Source of the DNA: Candidatus Parcubacteria bacterium
Lineage (GTDB): Bacteria > Patescibacteriota > Patescibacteriia > Magasanikbacterales > UBA922
Length of the DNA: 42,064 nucleotides
NCBI GenBank assembly: GCA_002869205.1
Contig: PKTJ01000043.1
Coordinates: 1-42,064, forward strand
Direction of reading: 5' to 3'
The translations under genes were made by a program, and so were the position numbers. Below the pieces are notes generated by a model that was not told the origin of the DNA, ran no database searches, and saw only the letters and a list, made by a program, of their open reading frames with translations. Positions 20,133-27,978 of this stretch are shown one piece after another (within the stretch, counting starts at the first letter, position 1; the number at the start of each line of letters is the position of its first letter).

Positions 20133-20186
20133 TACTTAATATAGCTCCTCCCTCTTTTTAAGAGGGAGGTCGGGAGGGAGTTGTGT
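20133..20186. repeat. Half copy of the pdx-type palindromic repeat
   Basis: These 54 bases match 190-243 with 5 differences, keep the 9-bp CTCCCTCTT / AAGAGGGAG hairpin (20148-20156 with 20160-20168), and end in GAGTTGTGT in place of GAGTTGCGT. The left half of the element is missing. The mutations cluster in the loop, so the stem appears to be maintained. Confidence 0.85.
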
Positions 20187-20210
20187 AGTATATAAAAGAG
20201 ACTTCTCTTC

Positions 20211-20388
20211 ATTACTTTTTTAGAAAAAGTAATCAAAAATCGCGAGCTATCAAATTGTTCAGAGAATTTAGGACTCGTCGTCACTCAAGTTGTGAACTCG
20301 CTCGCTTTTGGCTCGCTCAAATAACACAACTTGTCCTGCGGAACGTTCCTCCTTGTTTCTAAATTCAACTTCACAATTTGAAGGCTCG
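20211..20388. repeat. Hairpin plus nested 146-bp palindromic element
   Basis: ATTACTTTTT / AAAAAGTAAT forms a perfect 10-bp hairpin at 20211-20233. Immediately after it, four pairs of inverted segments are nested around one centre: CGAGC 20243-20247 with 20384-20388, TCAAATTGT 20250-20258 with 20373-20381, GAATTTAG 20264-20271 with 20359-20366, and CAAGTTGTG 20286-20294 with 20325-20333. The whole behaves as one large imperfect palindrome of 146 bp. It has no coding potential and resembles a non-autonomous mobile or REP-type element. Confidence 0.75.
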
Positions 20389-20483
20389 CATTTGTGAGTT
20401 TTATTATTTTTTATTGAGTTTCTCCCCGGACCCCCTTTGGTTATTCTGATTCATTCTCGGGTCTGGAAACCAGGGCTCTTTTT

Positions 20484-20492
20484 TGATACACT
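20484..20492 (+). promoter_or_regulatory. Extended -10 promoter of gap
   Basis: TGATACACT fits TG-N-TACACT. It would start transcription near 20499, 23 bases before the ATG at 20522, and it excludes the upstream in-frame TTG at 20483. Confidence 0.6.
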
Positions 20493-20521
20493 ATAACTGT
20501 TATTTAATAATATATTTATAT

Positions 20522-21529
20522 ATGTCAAAAATCAAAGTAGCGATTAATGGATTTGGGAGGATTGGGCGTCATGCGTTCAAGATTGCAAAAGAGAACAAAC
20601 ACCTCGAAGTGGTGGCAATTAATGATCTTACAGATAATAAGTCTCTCGCACATTTGCTTAAATATGATACTGCGTATCCTGACACAGGGTATGAGGTTGG
20701 GTATGATGATGACCATCTGATTGTGGATGGTAAAAAGGTAAATGCATATTCAGAAAAAGATCCAAGTCAGCTTCCATGGAAAGACCTTGAGGTTGATGTG
20801 GTGATTGAATCTACCGGTGTATTTCGAACACGAGAGAAAGCCGGTTTGCATTTGGAAGCAGGAGCCAAAAAAGTCGTGTTGTCAGCACCAGGAAAAGGTG
20901 AAGGTATAGAGACATTTGTGAGAGGATTAAATTGTGAAAGTTATAAAGAAAGTAAGGCAGAAGTCATTGATAATGCATCTTGTACTACCAATTGTACCGC
21001 TCCCGTTATGCGTGTGATGGAGGATAGTTTTGGTATTGAAAAGGCAATGCTTACGACAATTCATTCATACACTGCTGACCAAAATATCCAAGACGGTCCA
21101 CACAAAGATCTTCGTCGTGCCAGAGCCGCTGCACAAAATATGGTACCGACTTCTACAGGTGCCGCTGTTGCTACAACCAAGGTGGTGAAAGAGGTCGAAG
21201 GAGTGTTTGATGGAATTGCGGTTCGTGTACCAACCATTACTGTTTCACTTGTAGACTTTAGTCTCGTGCTCAAAAAAGATGTAACAGTAGAAGAAGTAAA
21301 TGAAGCGCTTTCTAAAGCATCAAAAGGTTATCTCAAGGGAATCCTCGATGTCACAAACGAGCCGCTTGTATCCTCTGACTTCATTGGTAATGCATATTCA
21401 TCCATTGCAGACCTCGGAATGACTAAGGTCGTTGGTGGAAATTTGGTAAAAATTATTTCTTGGTATGATAATGAGTGGGGGTATGCGAACAGACTTGTGG
21501 AGATGGTAGAGATCGTCGGTAAGAGCTAG
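20522..21529 (+). CDS. gap: Glyceraldehyde-3-phosphate dehydrogenase (type I)
   Basis: 335 residues from ATG 20522, the usual GapA length. The enzyme oxidises glyceraldehyde 3-phosphate with NAD and phosphate to 1,3-bisphosphoglycerate. The Rossmann motif INGFGRIGR is at the N-terminus. Asp35 in VAINDLTD is the acidic residue typical of NAD preference. The catalytic Cys154 is in NASCTTNCTAP and the catalytic His181 in TTIHSYTADQ; the C-terminal SWYDNEWGYANRLVEM is classical. A longer reading frame from TTG 20483 adds a non-conserved hydrophobic stretch and is rejected. pgk, its usual operon partner, lies 536 bases downstream because a GxxExxY gene with flanking inverted repeats sits between them. 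No terminator follows gap, so read-through into that gene and pgk is plausible. Confidence 0.98.
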   Translation: MSKIKVAINGFGRIGRHAFKIAKENKHLEVVAINDLTDNKSLAHLLKYDTAYPDTGYEVGYDDDHLIVDGKKVNAYSEKDPSQLPWKDLEVDVVIESTGVFRTREKAGLHLEAGAKKVVLSAPGKGEGIETFVRGLNCESYKESKAEVIDNASCTTNCTAPVMRVMEDSFGIEKAMLTTIHSYTADQNIQDGPHKDLRRARAAAQNMVPTSTGAAVATTKVVKEVEGVFDGIAVRVPTITVSLVDFSLVLKKDVTVEEVNEALSKASKGYLKGILDVTNEPLVSSDFIGNAYSSIADLGMTKVVGGNLVKIISWYDNEWGYANRLVEMVEIVGKS

Positions 21530-21534
21530 ATCCT

Positions 21535-21554
21535 GATTTCCGGATAATCCAGAT
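21535..21554. repeat. Left 20-bp inverted repeat of the GxxExxY cassette
   Basis: gatttccggataatccagat is the exact reverse complement of 22027-22046. A degenerate second arm follows (21571-21585, resembling cagatttacagata), which suggests that a longer palindrome like the one at 34194-34235 once stood here. Confidence 0.9.
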
Positions 21555-21601
21555 TGACGGATATTGTGATTCAGATTTACAGATAAATTGTGGGGTTAAT
21601 T

Positions 21602-21607
21602 TATAAT
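21602..21607 (+). promoter_or_regulatory. Probable -10 box of the GxxExxY gene
   Basis: TATAAT ends 5 bases before the ATG at 21613, so transcription would begin at about the start codon (leaderless). Confidence 0.5.
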
Positions 21608-21612
21608 TTCCT

Positions 21613-22026
21613 ATGTATGGAAAAGAAAAATTACTCTACAAAGATTTAACGTACAAAATTAGAGGAATTTTATTTAAAATTCATAATGACTTAGGAAGAT
21701 TTTGTAATGAAAAGCAGTATGGAGATGCTTTTGAGCAAGGTCTTACAGACGAAGGAATTGAATATGAGAGAGAAAAGATACTACATATTAGTTTTGTTGG
21801 AGAGAAAAAAGGACGAAATAGGATCGATTTTCTTATAGAAGACAAAATAATAATTGAGCTGAAATGTGTAAGTTGTTTAGGTCGTGGAGACTATCACCAG
21901 TGTCAGAGATATTTGAAAAGTAGTGGTCTTGATTTAGCTTTATTGGTTAATTTTAGACCTAGATATCTATTAATTAGAAGAATTTTAAATTATCAAAAAC
22001 ATAATAAGGAAGATGGCAATCCGTAG
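21613..22026 (+). CDS. GxxExxY family protein (PD-(D/E)XK-like fold)
   Basis: 137 residues. The N-terminal helix NDLGRFCNEKQYGDAFEQGL corresponds to the family signature, in a variant spacing (G-x4-E-x2-Y). Later, RIDFLIEDKIIIELKC gives the Asp...Glu-x-Lys pattern of the PD-(D/E)XK nuclease superfamily, and the C-terminus DLALLVNFRPRYLLIRRIL matches the usual ending. Function in cells is not established; nuclease activity is only inferred from the fold. The gene interrupts the gap-pgk pair and is bounded by perfect 20-bp inverted repeats; the right one begins directly after the TAG stop. It has its own -10 box almost touching the ATG. This looks like a small inserted cassette. Family assignment is good, role unknown. 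Confidence 0.85.
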   Translation: MYGKEKLLYKDLTYKIRGILFKIHNDLGRFCNEKQYGDAFEQGLTDEGIEYEREKILHISFVGEKKGRNRIDFLIEDKIIIELKCVSCLGRGDYHQCQRYLKSSGLDLALLVNFRPRYLLIRRILNYQKHNKEDGNP

Positions 22027-22046
22027 ATCTGGATTATCCGGAAATC
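22027..22046. repeat. Right 20-bp inverted repeat of the GxxExxY cassette
   Basis: atctggattatccggaaatc is the perfect reverse complement of 21535-21554 and identical to 34223-34242. It starts at the base after the stop codon and ends 19 bases before the pgk ATG. Confidence 0.9.
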
Positions 22047-22065
22047 CGAATCTCAAAGTATCCCT

Positions 22066-23268
22066 ATGAAAACCATAAAACAAATTCGTAATCTCAAAGG
22101 CAAAAATGTGCTTGTGCGTGTAGATTTTAACGTGCCGATAAAACGTGGCAAGGTGCTTGACGATACACGACTTCATGCATCGCTTCCTACGATTGAGTAT
22201 CTCATGAAGAAAAAAGCAAAAGTTATTTTGGTTACGCATATTGGACGCCCTGGTGGAAAGGTTGTTGCCAGTTTGAAAGTTGATCTGGTGGTAAAAAGAT
22301 TATCCGAGTTACTCAAGAAAAAAGTTACGAAACTTGAAACAGAAAATTGGCGTTTGAGTGACAAAAAGAAAATGAATCTTTTGAAAAAGATAGACAAAAT
22401 GCGTCCAGGACAGGTCGCTCTGATGGAAAATATTCGTTTTTCACAAGATGAGAAAAAAGATACTGGTACACTGAGTCAAGAACTTGCTAACTTGGTAGAT
22501 TACTTTGTACTTGATGGTTTCGCAGTGGCGCATAGACCATCTGCTTCGGTCGTAGGCGTAGCACAATATGTACCGAGTTATGCTGGTTTGCTTTTAGAAA
22601 GTGAGATCAAAGGTCTGGAGAAGGTTTTGCAAAAACCAAAGGCCCCTTTTGTCGTGGTGCTTGGTGGTGCAAAGATGGAGACTAAAGTTCCTGTTATGAA
22701 AAAGCTTGTTCCGTTGTGTGACTTTATGCTTATTGGTGGCGGAGTTCTCAATACATATCTCAAGGCAAGGGGGTACGGTGTAGGAAGTTCGCTTATTGAT
22801 ATGACATTCAAAAAAGAAGCTCTGAATTATGGAAAAAGGAAAAAAGTAATCAAGCCGGTAGATGTAGTTGTAGGTTCTCGCGATGGAAAGAGTTATCGTT
22901 TGGTTGCACTCAAGAAAACTCCACATAAAATCTGTAAAAAAGGTGAAGAAATACTTGATATTGGACCACATTCTATCAATTTATATTCACAATTTATCAA
23001 AGAGGCTGAAACATTGGTATGGAATGGTGCTATTGGATATTTTGAACAAAAACCATACGATATAGGGACTTTGTCAGTGGCACGTCTTGTTGCTGGTCGA
23101 TCAAAAGGTCAGGCCTATGGTGTGATAGGTGGGGGAGAGACTCTGCAGTCTATGGATATGGTTGGAATGACTGAATTTGTAGATCTTGTTTCTACTGGCG
23201 GTGGTGCCATGCTTGAGTTTCTTTCAGGCAAAAGATTGCCAGGTATAGATGTGGTGTGTAAAAAATGA
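22066..23268 (+). CDS. pgk: Phosphoglycerate kinase
   Basis: 400 residues, standard length. It transfers the acyl phosphate of 1,3-bisphosphoglycerate to ADP, the first ATP-yielding step of lower glycolysis. Visible family motifs are VLVRVDFNVPI with the following DDTRL, VTHIGRPGG, VVVLGGAKMETKVPVM, and the nucleotide-binding VWNGAIGYFE and VIGGGETLQS near the C-terminus, then STGGGAMLEFLSGKRLPGI. The start ATG 22066 lacks a Shine-Dalgarno sequence. The stop is TGA, which shows that UGA is a stop codon in this genome. It probably depends on read-through from gap or from the GxxExxY promoter, since only 39 bases separate it from the latter gene. A strong terminator follows. Confidence 0.98.
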   Translation: MKTIKQIRNLKGKNVLVRVDFNVPIKRGKVLDDTRLHASLPTIEYLMKKKAKVILVTHIGRPGGKVVASLKVDLVVKRLSELLKKKVTKLETENWRLSDKKKMNLLKKIDKMRPGQVALMENIRFSQDEKKDTGTLSQELANLVDYFVLDGFAVAHRPSASVVGVAQYVPSYAGLLLESEIKGLEKVLQKPKAPFVVVLGGAKMETKVPVMKKLVPLCDFMLIGGGVLNTYLKARGYGVGSSLIDMTFKKEALNYGKRKKVIKPVDVVVGSRDGKSYRLVALKKTPHKICKKGEEILDIGPHSINLYSQFIKEAETLVWNGAIGYFEQKPYDIGTLSVARLVAGRSKGQAYGVIGGGETLQSMDMVGMTEFVDLVSTGGGAMLEFLSGKRLPGIDVVCKK

Positions 23269-23288
23269 TTCTATCCCCATATTAAGCG

Positions 23289-23319
23289 AAAAATCCTCTA
23301 CAATATGTAGGGGATTTTT
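23289..23319 (+). terminator. Rho-independent terminator after pgk
   Basis: A 14-bp stem (23289-23302 with 23306-23319, one G-U pair) with a 3-base loop. The 3' arm ends in TTTTT and its last base is the first base of the next promoter's TG motif. Confidence 0.9.
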
Positions 23320-23327
23320 GATATACT
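23319..23327 (+). promoter_or_regulatory. Extended -10 promoter of surface protein 4
   Basis: TGATATACT matches TG-N-TATACT and abuts the pgk terminator. The expected start is near 23334, giving a leader of about 24 bases. Confidence 0.65.
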
Positions 23328-23357
23328 TAAGCCATATTTATTATAATTTTTTTATCT

Positions 23358-26300
23358 ATGTCTTTTTCTATAAAAGATAGAGTTTATCATATCACCAGAG
23401 AATACGTTTATTTAGGTATTGCTGTACTTTTTCTGGGTATTGCTGGTGTGATGGTGCCACAGCTCTATGATGGTTATGTAGATGATGTGATGGCCGAGAC
23501 CACGTTTAGTGCGGCAGCCACGATATCAGAAGAGGCACTCAGTCATCGAAACATTTTGAAATTACAGAAGATAAATGGTGTTTATTATACATCTTATTTG
23601 ACACCAGCTTTGGGTGGTGGTTTAGGGGATATTACCATAGCCACTTCTACTGATGGTGTGAATTGGGGTTTTCCGTATGATGCCGTTTCTGGGACATCTC
23701 CTAAAGATTATGGTTTTGGCTATTATGAACAAGGTGGTTATTTTTATGCAGTTTTTTCTGATTATAATTATGGTAATTATAACACCACAGAGATAGTATT
23801 CACTACGTCATCAGATGCTATCACGTGGTCTGCCACCTCGACTGTATTTGACCTGCCGATAAATGGATTTAATCCTGATATTTTTTCATCGATGGTTTCT
23901 TCAAGTAATTATTTGTCTTTTGCCTATTATGATGATGATGTCATAGCTTTTGTCGTGGCTACATCGACGGATGGTTCGAGTTGGTCTACATCTACCATTG
24001 CAAGTGATATTTTTGGTGCAGAAGGTTTTGCTGTAGATGGTAATGGTACAATGCATGCATTGTATACCGTTCCTTCTGATGAAAATTTTGATCAGAATAC
24101 ACAAGTACATTTGTATTATGCAAGTTCGACGGATGATGGTAACACATGGACGAGCAGTGTGATTGATAGAGTCGACTATCAAAGTTATGTCACCGAAATT
24201 ATTGGATCAATAGCCGTAGATAATAGTGGTAATCCGGGTATTGCATATTATACTTCGGATGAAATTAGTGATTTTGTCTGGACACAAGATGGTGATGAGT
24301 GGAGTTGGGCAGGAGATGGTACCGTGACTACTTCATTGAAGTATGCTAAATATGCAGATTCTGATTGGTCTTCGTCTACTATAGCAACAATTCCTTTATC
24401 GATTGTGAGTACGACGGATGGTTTGAGTATGAGACCGAGTTTGACATTCAATGAAGATAATGAGGCTATATTTGCTGGTGCTTGGACAAGTTTTTATCCA
24501 AATTTATTCGTCAATACTGATGCTGCAGACACCTCTCAATTTGATACGACTCAAATAGATAATAAATCGCTCGTAAATCTTCCCTCAAATAATGTTGGAT
24601 TAAGTTTATTTTATAATACGAGCACGGATGATGTTGTATTCGTGTATAGTGCCGATGATGGATCAGGGAGTGATATGGATCTGTTTTTTGTCACGAGCTC
24701 GGTACTTACTGTAGAAACAGTGCTAGACCCTCCTAGTAATCTCGCTGTTACTCCTTCTGATACGGACCAGATAAATGTGTCATGGGATGCCGTATCTGGT
24801 GCGACGAGCTATGTATTATACCGAGATACAAATAGTGGTTTTACAGACACAACTACAGTGACAACAACTGCTTCTACAAGTTATAGTGATACAGGACTGG
24901 TGTATGGCACAACGTATTATTATAAAGTAGCGACCGTCAATGGCGCGGGAACGGGGACACCGTCTGCATCAGTGAACACATCTACAGTTGCGTGGGATGG
25001 AAGTTTGAGTACGGTACTTAGTGTGGATACTAATTCATTTACACGATTAATATACGCGAATTCACAATACTATTATTTTTATACTAATTCTCCTGACAGT
25101 GATTATAACATTTATTTGACAACGTCGACAGATGGTACGGACGAGAGCTGGAGTGAGCCAAATGAAATAGTGAGTACGATCAAATCTATTACAGACCCTG
25201 TTAAGCCTATATACGATATACTTTACGATAGCACAGATGATTATTTTGGCTTGACATACTATGTATCTTCTACAGGTGTAATGGCTTTTACAACTTCAAG
25301 TGATGGTGTCACATGGGCAACCAATGTGCCAATATATACTGAGTTGGTTGCTGATAATGTATTTATGAATAATCTGAGTATTTCAGATGGTACGAGCTAT
25401 ATAGCTGTTGGATATGGGGTGAATGAAGTTGCATACTCGAGTGATACTGGTGCCACGTGGTCAACATCGAGTCTAGGCTTGTCTGGGGACAGCTCATCCT
25501 TGATAAATATAGAGATAGATAGTAGTGGATATTTACACGCTGCTTATATTGATGAGAGCACTCCGGCTTTTGTGTATACATCCTCTACAGACAATGGTGA
25601 TACATGGTCTTCAAGCACAATTTACACTGCTTCTAATTATGATTTTGGTCATGACAAATTTATGTTGGATGGAAATGAAAGACCTGCTTTATTATTCGGA
25701 GATAGGACGAGTGGTAGCTATGAGACAGCGACAGGTAACATGTATTTTAGCGTCTTAGAGGATGGTGCCTGGTCAGAGGGTTTGATTAGAGAGATCGATT
25801 TTCCCTATACGACAGATAGTGAATTGGCTTTTTCTGATTTGAATTTTTACGGAGCACGACCGTATATGGTTTATGTGGGTGAAAGTAGTTATCCTGACTT
25901 TGCTTATAGTACGAGTACCGCTGATCCATTTACGATGAATGTTTCAGAAAATTACGGCTCAAATGGTGAGGTGGTAGGTGAACAGGGGAAAATGTCTATG
26001 GCCTATGACAGTAGTAATACGACCGTGGCAGTAGCTTATGTGAATAGTAGTGGTGAGCTGAAATTTGTCACCAGCTCTATGGATCTCGTCACCTATACTC
26101 CTGGTACTCCAACTGCAGTTGCTACGAGTGACACTACTATGACGGTTACGTGGTCAGCAAATTCAAATCTGTCTGGCACAACGTATGAATTATACAATGT
26201 TACAGATTCAGAAGTGATAGACACGACTACAGAAGTATCTTATTCGGTTACTGGCCTTACAGCTGAAACAAGCTATCAGTTTAAGGTAAGAGCACAATAT

Positions 26301-27854
26301 GTATCAGATGATAGTTTGTATACAGATTATTCTGCCAACTCTACTGCAGTGTCTACAGATGCAGCCGATGAAGAAGAGGAAGAATCAACACCAGTAACGT
26401 CAGGCGGAGGTTCTTCGCCAGCACCATCACCTCCGCCAGCACCAAGCACAGCAGCTCCTGCGTCTGTGAGTGTAGTGGTTACGCCAAATGCACCACAGGC
26501 GGTCTCTGTGGGGAATGCTTCACATACGGTGACAGCATCAGCACCAGGTGCTGATGGAGCGGTGACTATTCTTATTCAGTCAGATCCTGTAACCATTATT
26601 CTTAAGCCTGGTGAAGAAGAATTAATTGATACGGATAGTAATTTTGAAGATGATTTGTTCGTGAGACTCGATTCCGTGGATGGAGACAATGTAAGTCTTA
26701 CAATTGCTGCGATAGATGATTTGGAATTTAGTATTAACAAAGCTCTTTCTACGACAGATTCGCGAAATGTAAAACTGTACTTCAATTCACCAGAAGCTAC
26801 TCAAATGGCAATCTCAGATTCAAGTGATTTTTCTGGAGTTTCATTTCAATCATACAAAGACGAGGCTTCATGGATATTGACTAAGGGTAATGGTACGAAG
26901 ACTATCTATGTGAGATTTCGAACAGCTGCCGGTGGTACACGAACGGTTACTGACACTATTGTATTAGAAGGCCAGGATACAGATCAGGTAGAACAGGGAA
27001 ATGAGTGTGGTTTAACTTCACAAAAAGCATATAAATACGCAAGTTCACCATCTGTGTATTATGTCACTGATGACTGTACGAAGCGCGCTTTTTCACGATC
27101 AGATATTTTCTTCACCTATTTTGATTCATGGAATGATGTACACCTAACAACCAAATCTAAATTAGATGCTATTTCTAATGACACTCTTGGTTTTATGCCT
27201 CTTGGGCCAAATTATGATCCAAAGTATGGGGCATTGGTAAAAGTGGTATCATCTCCTCGAGTATACTTATTACTTGGTACTGAAAAATATTGGATTACAT
27301 CACCAGATGTGTTTACGTCGCTTAATTATGCTTGGGGATGGATAGAAGATGTAGATGAAAGGCTCCTTGAAAAATATACAACTGGATCAGAAATCACCTA
27401 TACAGACCATCATCCAAACTATACACTCGTGAAATACGAGAATGATTCAAAGATCTACAGACTTGAGCCTCAGGGAGATAGACAGGTTAAACGTTGGATT
27501 GCAGGGGAAGATGCATTTAATTCTCTCAATTTCCGTTGGGATCGAATCGTTACTATTTCTGAGGAAGAGGTGTATGATACAGGAGAAGAATTAAGCAGTG
27601 CCTCAAGTCAAGTTCAATCAAGTGGCTCGTACATGTTTAGCTCGTTCTTATCTTTTGGGGATAGTGGTGAAGAGGTTAAGCAGCTTCAGCTTAAACTGCA
27701 AGAATTAAATTATTTATCACAAGACATTGAGGTAAATAGTCATTTTGGGCCATCCACAAAAGAGGCTGTTATGAAGTTGCAGCAAGAACATAATCTTACT
27801 CCAGCACAAGGGTATGTAGGTCCTGGAACAAGAGCTGTCTTGAATAGTCTTTAA
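23358..27854 (+). CDS. Giant secreted/surface protein 4: sialidase-like propellers, FN3, wall module and peptidoglycan-binding domain
   Basis: 1498 residues. A hydrophobic segment (17-33) is followed by VPQLYDGYVDDVMAE, with a likely signal-peptidase site after Ala46. Two regions carry BNR/sialidase-like repeats (S-T-D-G-x-x-W and GIAYYTSDE-type strands), roughly 50-450 and 550-900. FN3 domains lie at about 455-548 and 913-1001. A Pro/Ser/Gly linker leads into an Ig-like domain (about 1033-1205) and three VYLLLGTEKYWITS-type units (about 1215-1411). The end (about 1428-1497; GDSGEEVKQLQLKLQELNYL, FGPSTKEAVMKLQQEHNL) is a clear PG_binding_1 domain. The signal region and C-terminal module are paralogous to the protein at 2773-7239. 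The protein is probably exported and held on the cell wall. No sialidase catalytic set can be claimed from inspection. Confidence 0.86.
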   Translation: MSFSIKDRVYHITREYVYLGIAVLFLGIAGVMVPQLYDGYVDDVMAETTFSAAATISEEALSHRNILKLQKINGVYYTSYLTPALGGGLGDITIATSTDGVNWGFPYDAVSGTSPKDYGFGYYEQGGYFYAVFSDYNYGNYNTTEIVFTTSSDAITWSATSTVFDLPINGFNPDIFSSMVSSSNYLSFAYYDDDVIAFVVATSTDGSSWSTSTIASDIFGAEGFAVDGNGTMHALYTVPSDENFDQNTQVHLYYASSTDDGNTWTSSVIDRVDYQSYVTEIIGSIAVDNSGNPGIAYYTSDEISDFVWTQDGDEWSWAGDGTVTTSLKYAKYADSDWSSSTIATIPLSIVSTTDGLSMRPSLTFNEDNEAIFAGAWTSFYPNLFVNTDAADTSQFDTTQIDNKSLVNLPSNNVGLSLFYNTSTDDVVFVYSADDGSGSDMDLFFVTSSVLTVETVLDPPSNLAVTPSDTDQINVSWDAVSGATSYVLYRDTNSGFTDTTTVTTTASTSYSDTGLVYGTTYYYKVATVNGAGTGTPSASVNTSTVAWDGSLSTVLSVDTNSFTRLIYANSQYYYFYTNSPDSDYNIYLTTSTDGTDESWSEPNEIVSTIKSITDPVKPIYDILYDSTDDYFGLTYYVSSTGVMAFTTSSDGVTWATNVPIYTELVADNVFMNNLSISDGTSYIAVGYGVNEVAYSSDTGATWSTSSLGLSGDSSSLINIEIDSSGYLHAAYIDESTPAFVYTSSTDNGDTWSSSTIYTASNYDFGHDKFMLDGNERPALLFGDRTSGSYETATGNMYFSVLEDGAWSEGLIREIDFPYTTDSELAFSDLNFYGARPYMVYVGESSYPDFAYSTSTADPFTMNVSENYGSNGEVVGEQGKMSMAYDSSNTTVAVAYVNSSGELKFVTSSMDLVTYTPGTPTAVATSDTTMTVTWSANSNLSGTTYELYNVTDSEVIDTTTEVSYSVTGLTAETSYQFKVRAQYVSDDSLYTDYSANSTAVSTDAADEEEEESTPVTSGGGSSPAPSPPPAPSTAAPASVSVVVTPNAPQAVSVGNASHTVTASAPGADGAVTILIQSDPVTIILKPGEEELIDTDSNFEDDLFVRLDSVDGDNVSLTIAAIDDLEFSINKALSTTDSRNVKLYFNSPEATQMAISDSSDFSGVSFQSYKDEASWILTKGNGTKTIYVRFRTAAGGTRTVTDTIVLEGQDTDQVEQGNECGLTSQKAYKYASSPSVYYVTDDCTKRAFSRSDIFFTYFDSWNDVHLTTKSKLDAISNDTLGFMPLGPNYDPKYGALVKVVSSPRVYLLLGTEKYWITSPDVFTSLNYAWGWIEDVDERLLEKYTTGSEITYTDHHPNYTLVKYENDSKIYRLEPQGDRQVKRWIAGEDAFNSLNFRWDRIVTISEEEVYDTGEELSSASSQVQSSGSYMFSSFLSFGDSGEEVKQLQLKLQELNYLSQDIEVNSHFGPSTKEAVMKLQQEHNLTPAQGYVGPGTRAVLNSL

Positions 27855-27872
27855 TTAATATCACTTTTTGAG

Positions 27873-27899
27873 AAAGTAGGTACGTTGTGCCTACTTTTT
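27873..27899 (+). terminator. Rho-independent terminator after surface protein 4
   Basis: AAAGTAGG / CCTACTTT form an 8-bp stem (27873-27880 with 27890-27897) followed by T. Confidence 0.85.
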
Positions 27900-27922
27900 G
27901 TTTGGTAGTTTGATCAAAAATA

Positions 27923-27931
27923 TGGTACAAT
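27923..27931 (+). promoter_or_regulatory. Extended -10 promoter of the SIMPL gene
   Basis: TGGTACAAT is an extended -10. A TTGGTA box 18 bases upstream of TACAAT could serve as -35. The leader would be about 41 bases and contains the 20-base sequence shared with yebC. Confidence 0.55.
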
Positions 27932-27943
27932 AAAATAAGTTTC

Positions 27944-27963
27944 TACTTTATAACTTTCTACTT
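27944..27963 (+). repeat. 20-base leader sequence shared with yebC
   Basis: Identical to 1428-1447 and in a comparable place, 15 bases before the start codon here and 3 bases before it in yebC. Confidence 0.6.
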
Positions 27964-27978
27964 TTAACTAAAAATATT

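Larger units (their letters stand above)
20043..20521. other. Repeat-rich intergenic region before gap
   Basis: No gene is visible in these 479 bases on either strand. They hold, in order: a terminator (20092-20121), half of the pdx-type repeat (20133-20186), a 10-bp hairpin (20211-20233), a large nested palindrome (20243-20388) and the gap promoter (20484-20492). The sequence atacccatagggcatc at 20043-20058 recurs with one change between the two gpmI genes (34169-34184). Confidence 0.7.

Noticed and set aside
20483-20521. TTG-initiated N-terminal extension of gap
   Set aside because: It overlaps the -10 box and adds residues not found in the family; ATG 20522 begins the conserved INGFGRIGR fold.
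23266-23268. Recoded UGA (glycine) as in some CPR lineages
   Set aside because: pgk ends at TGA exactly at the family's normal C-terminus, so UGA is a stop here.
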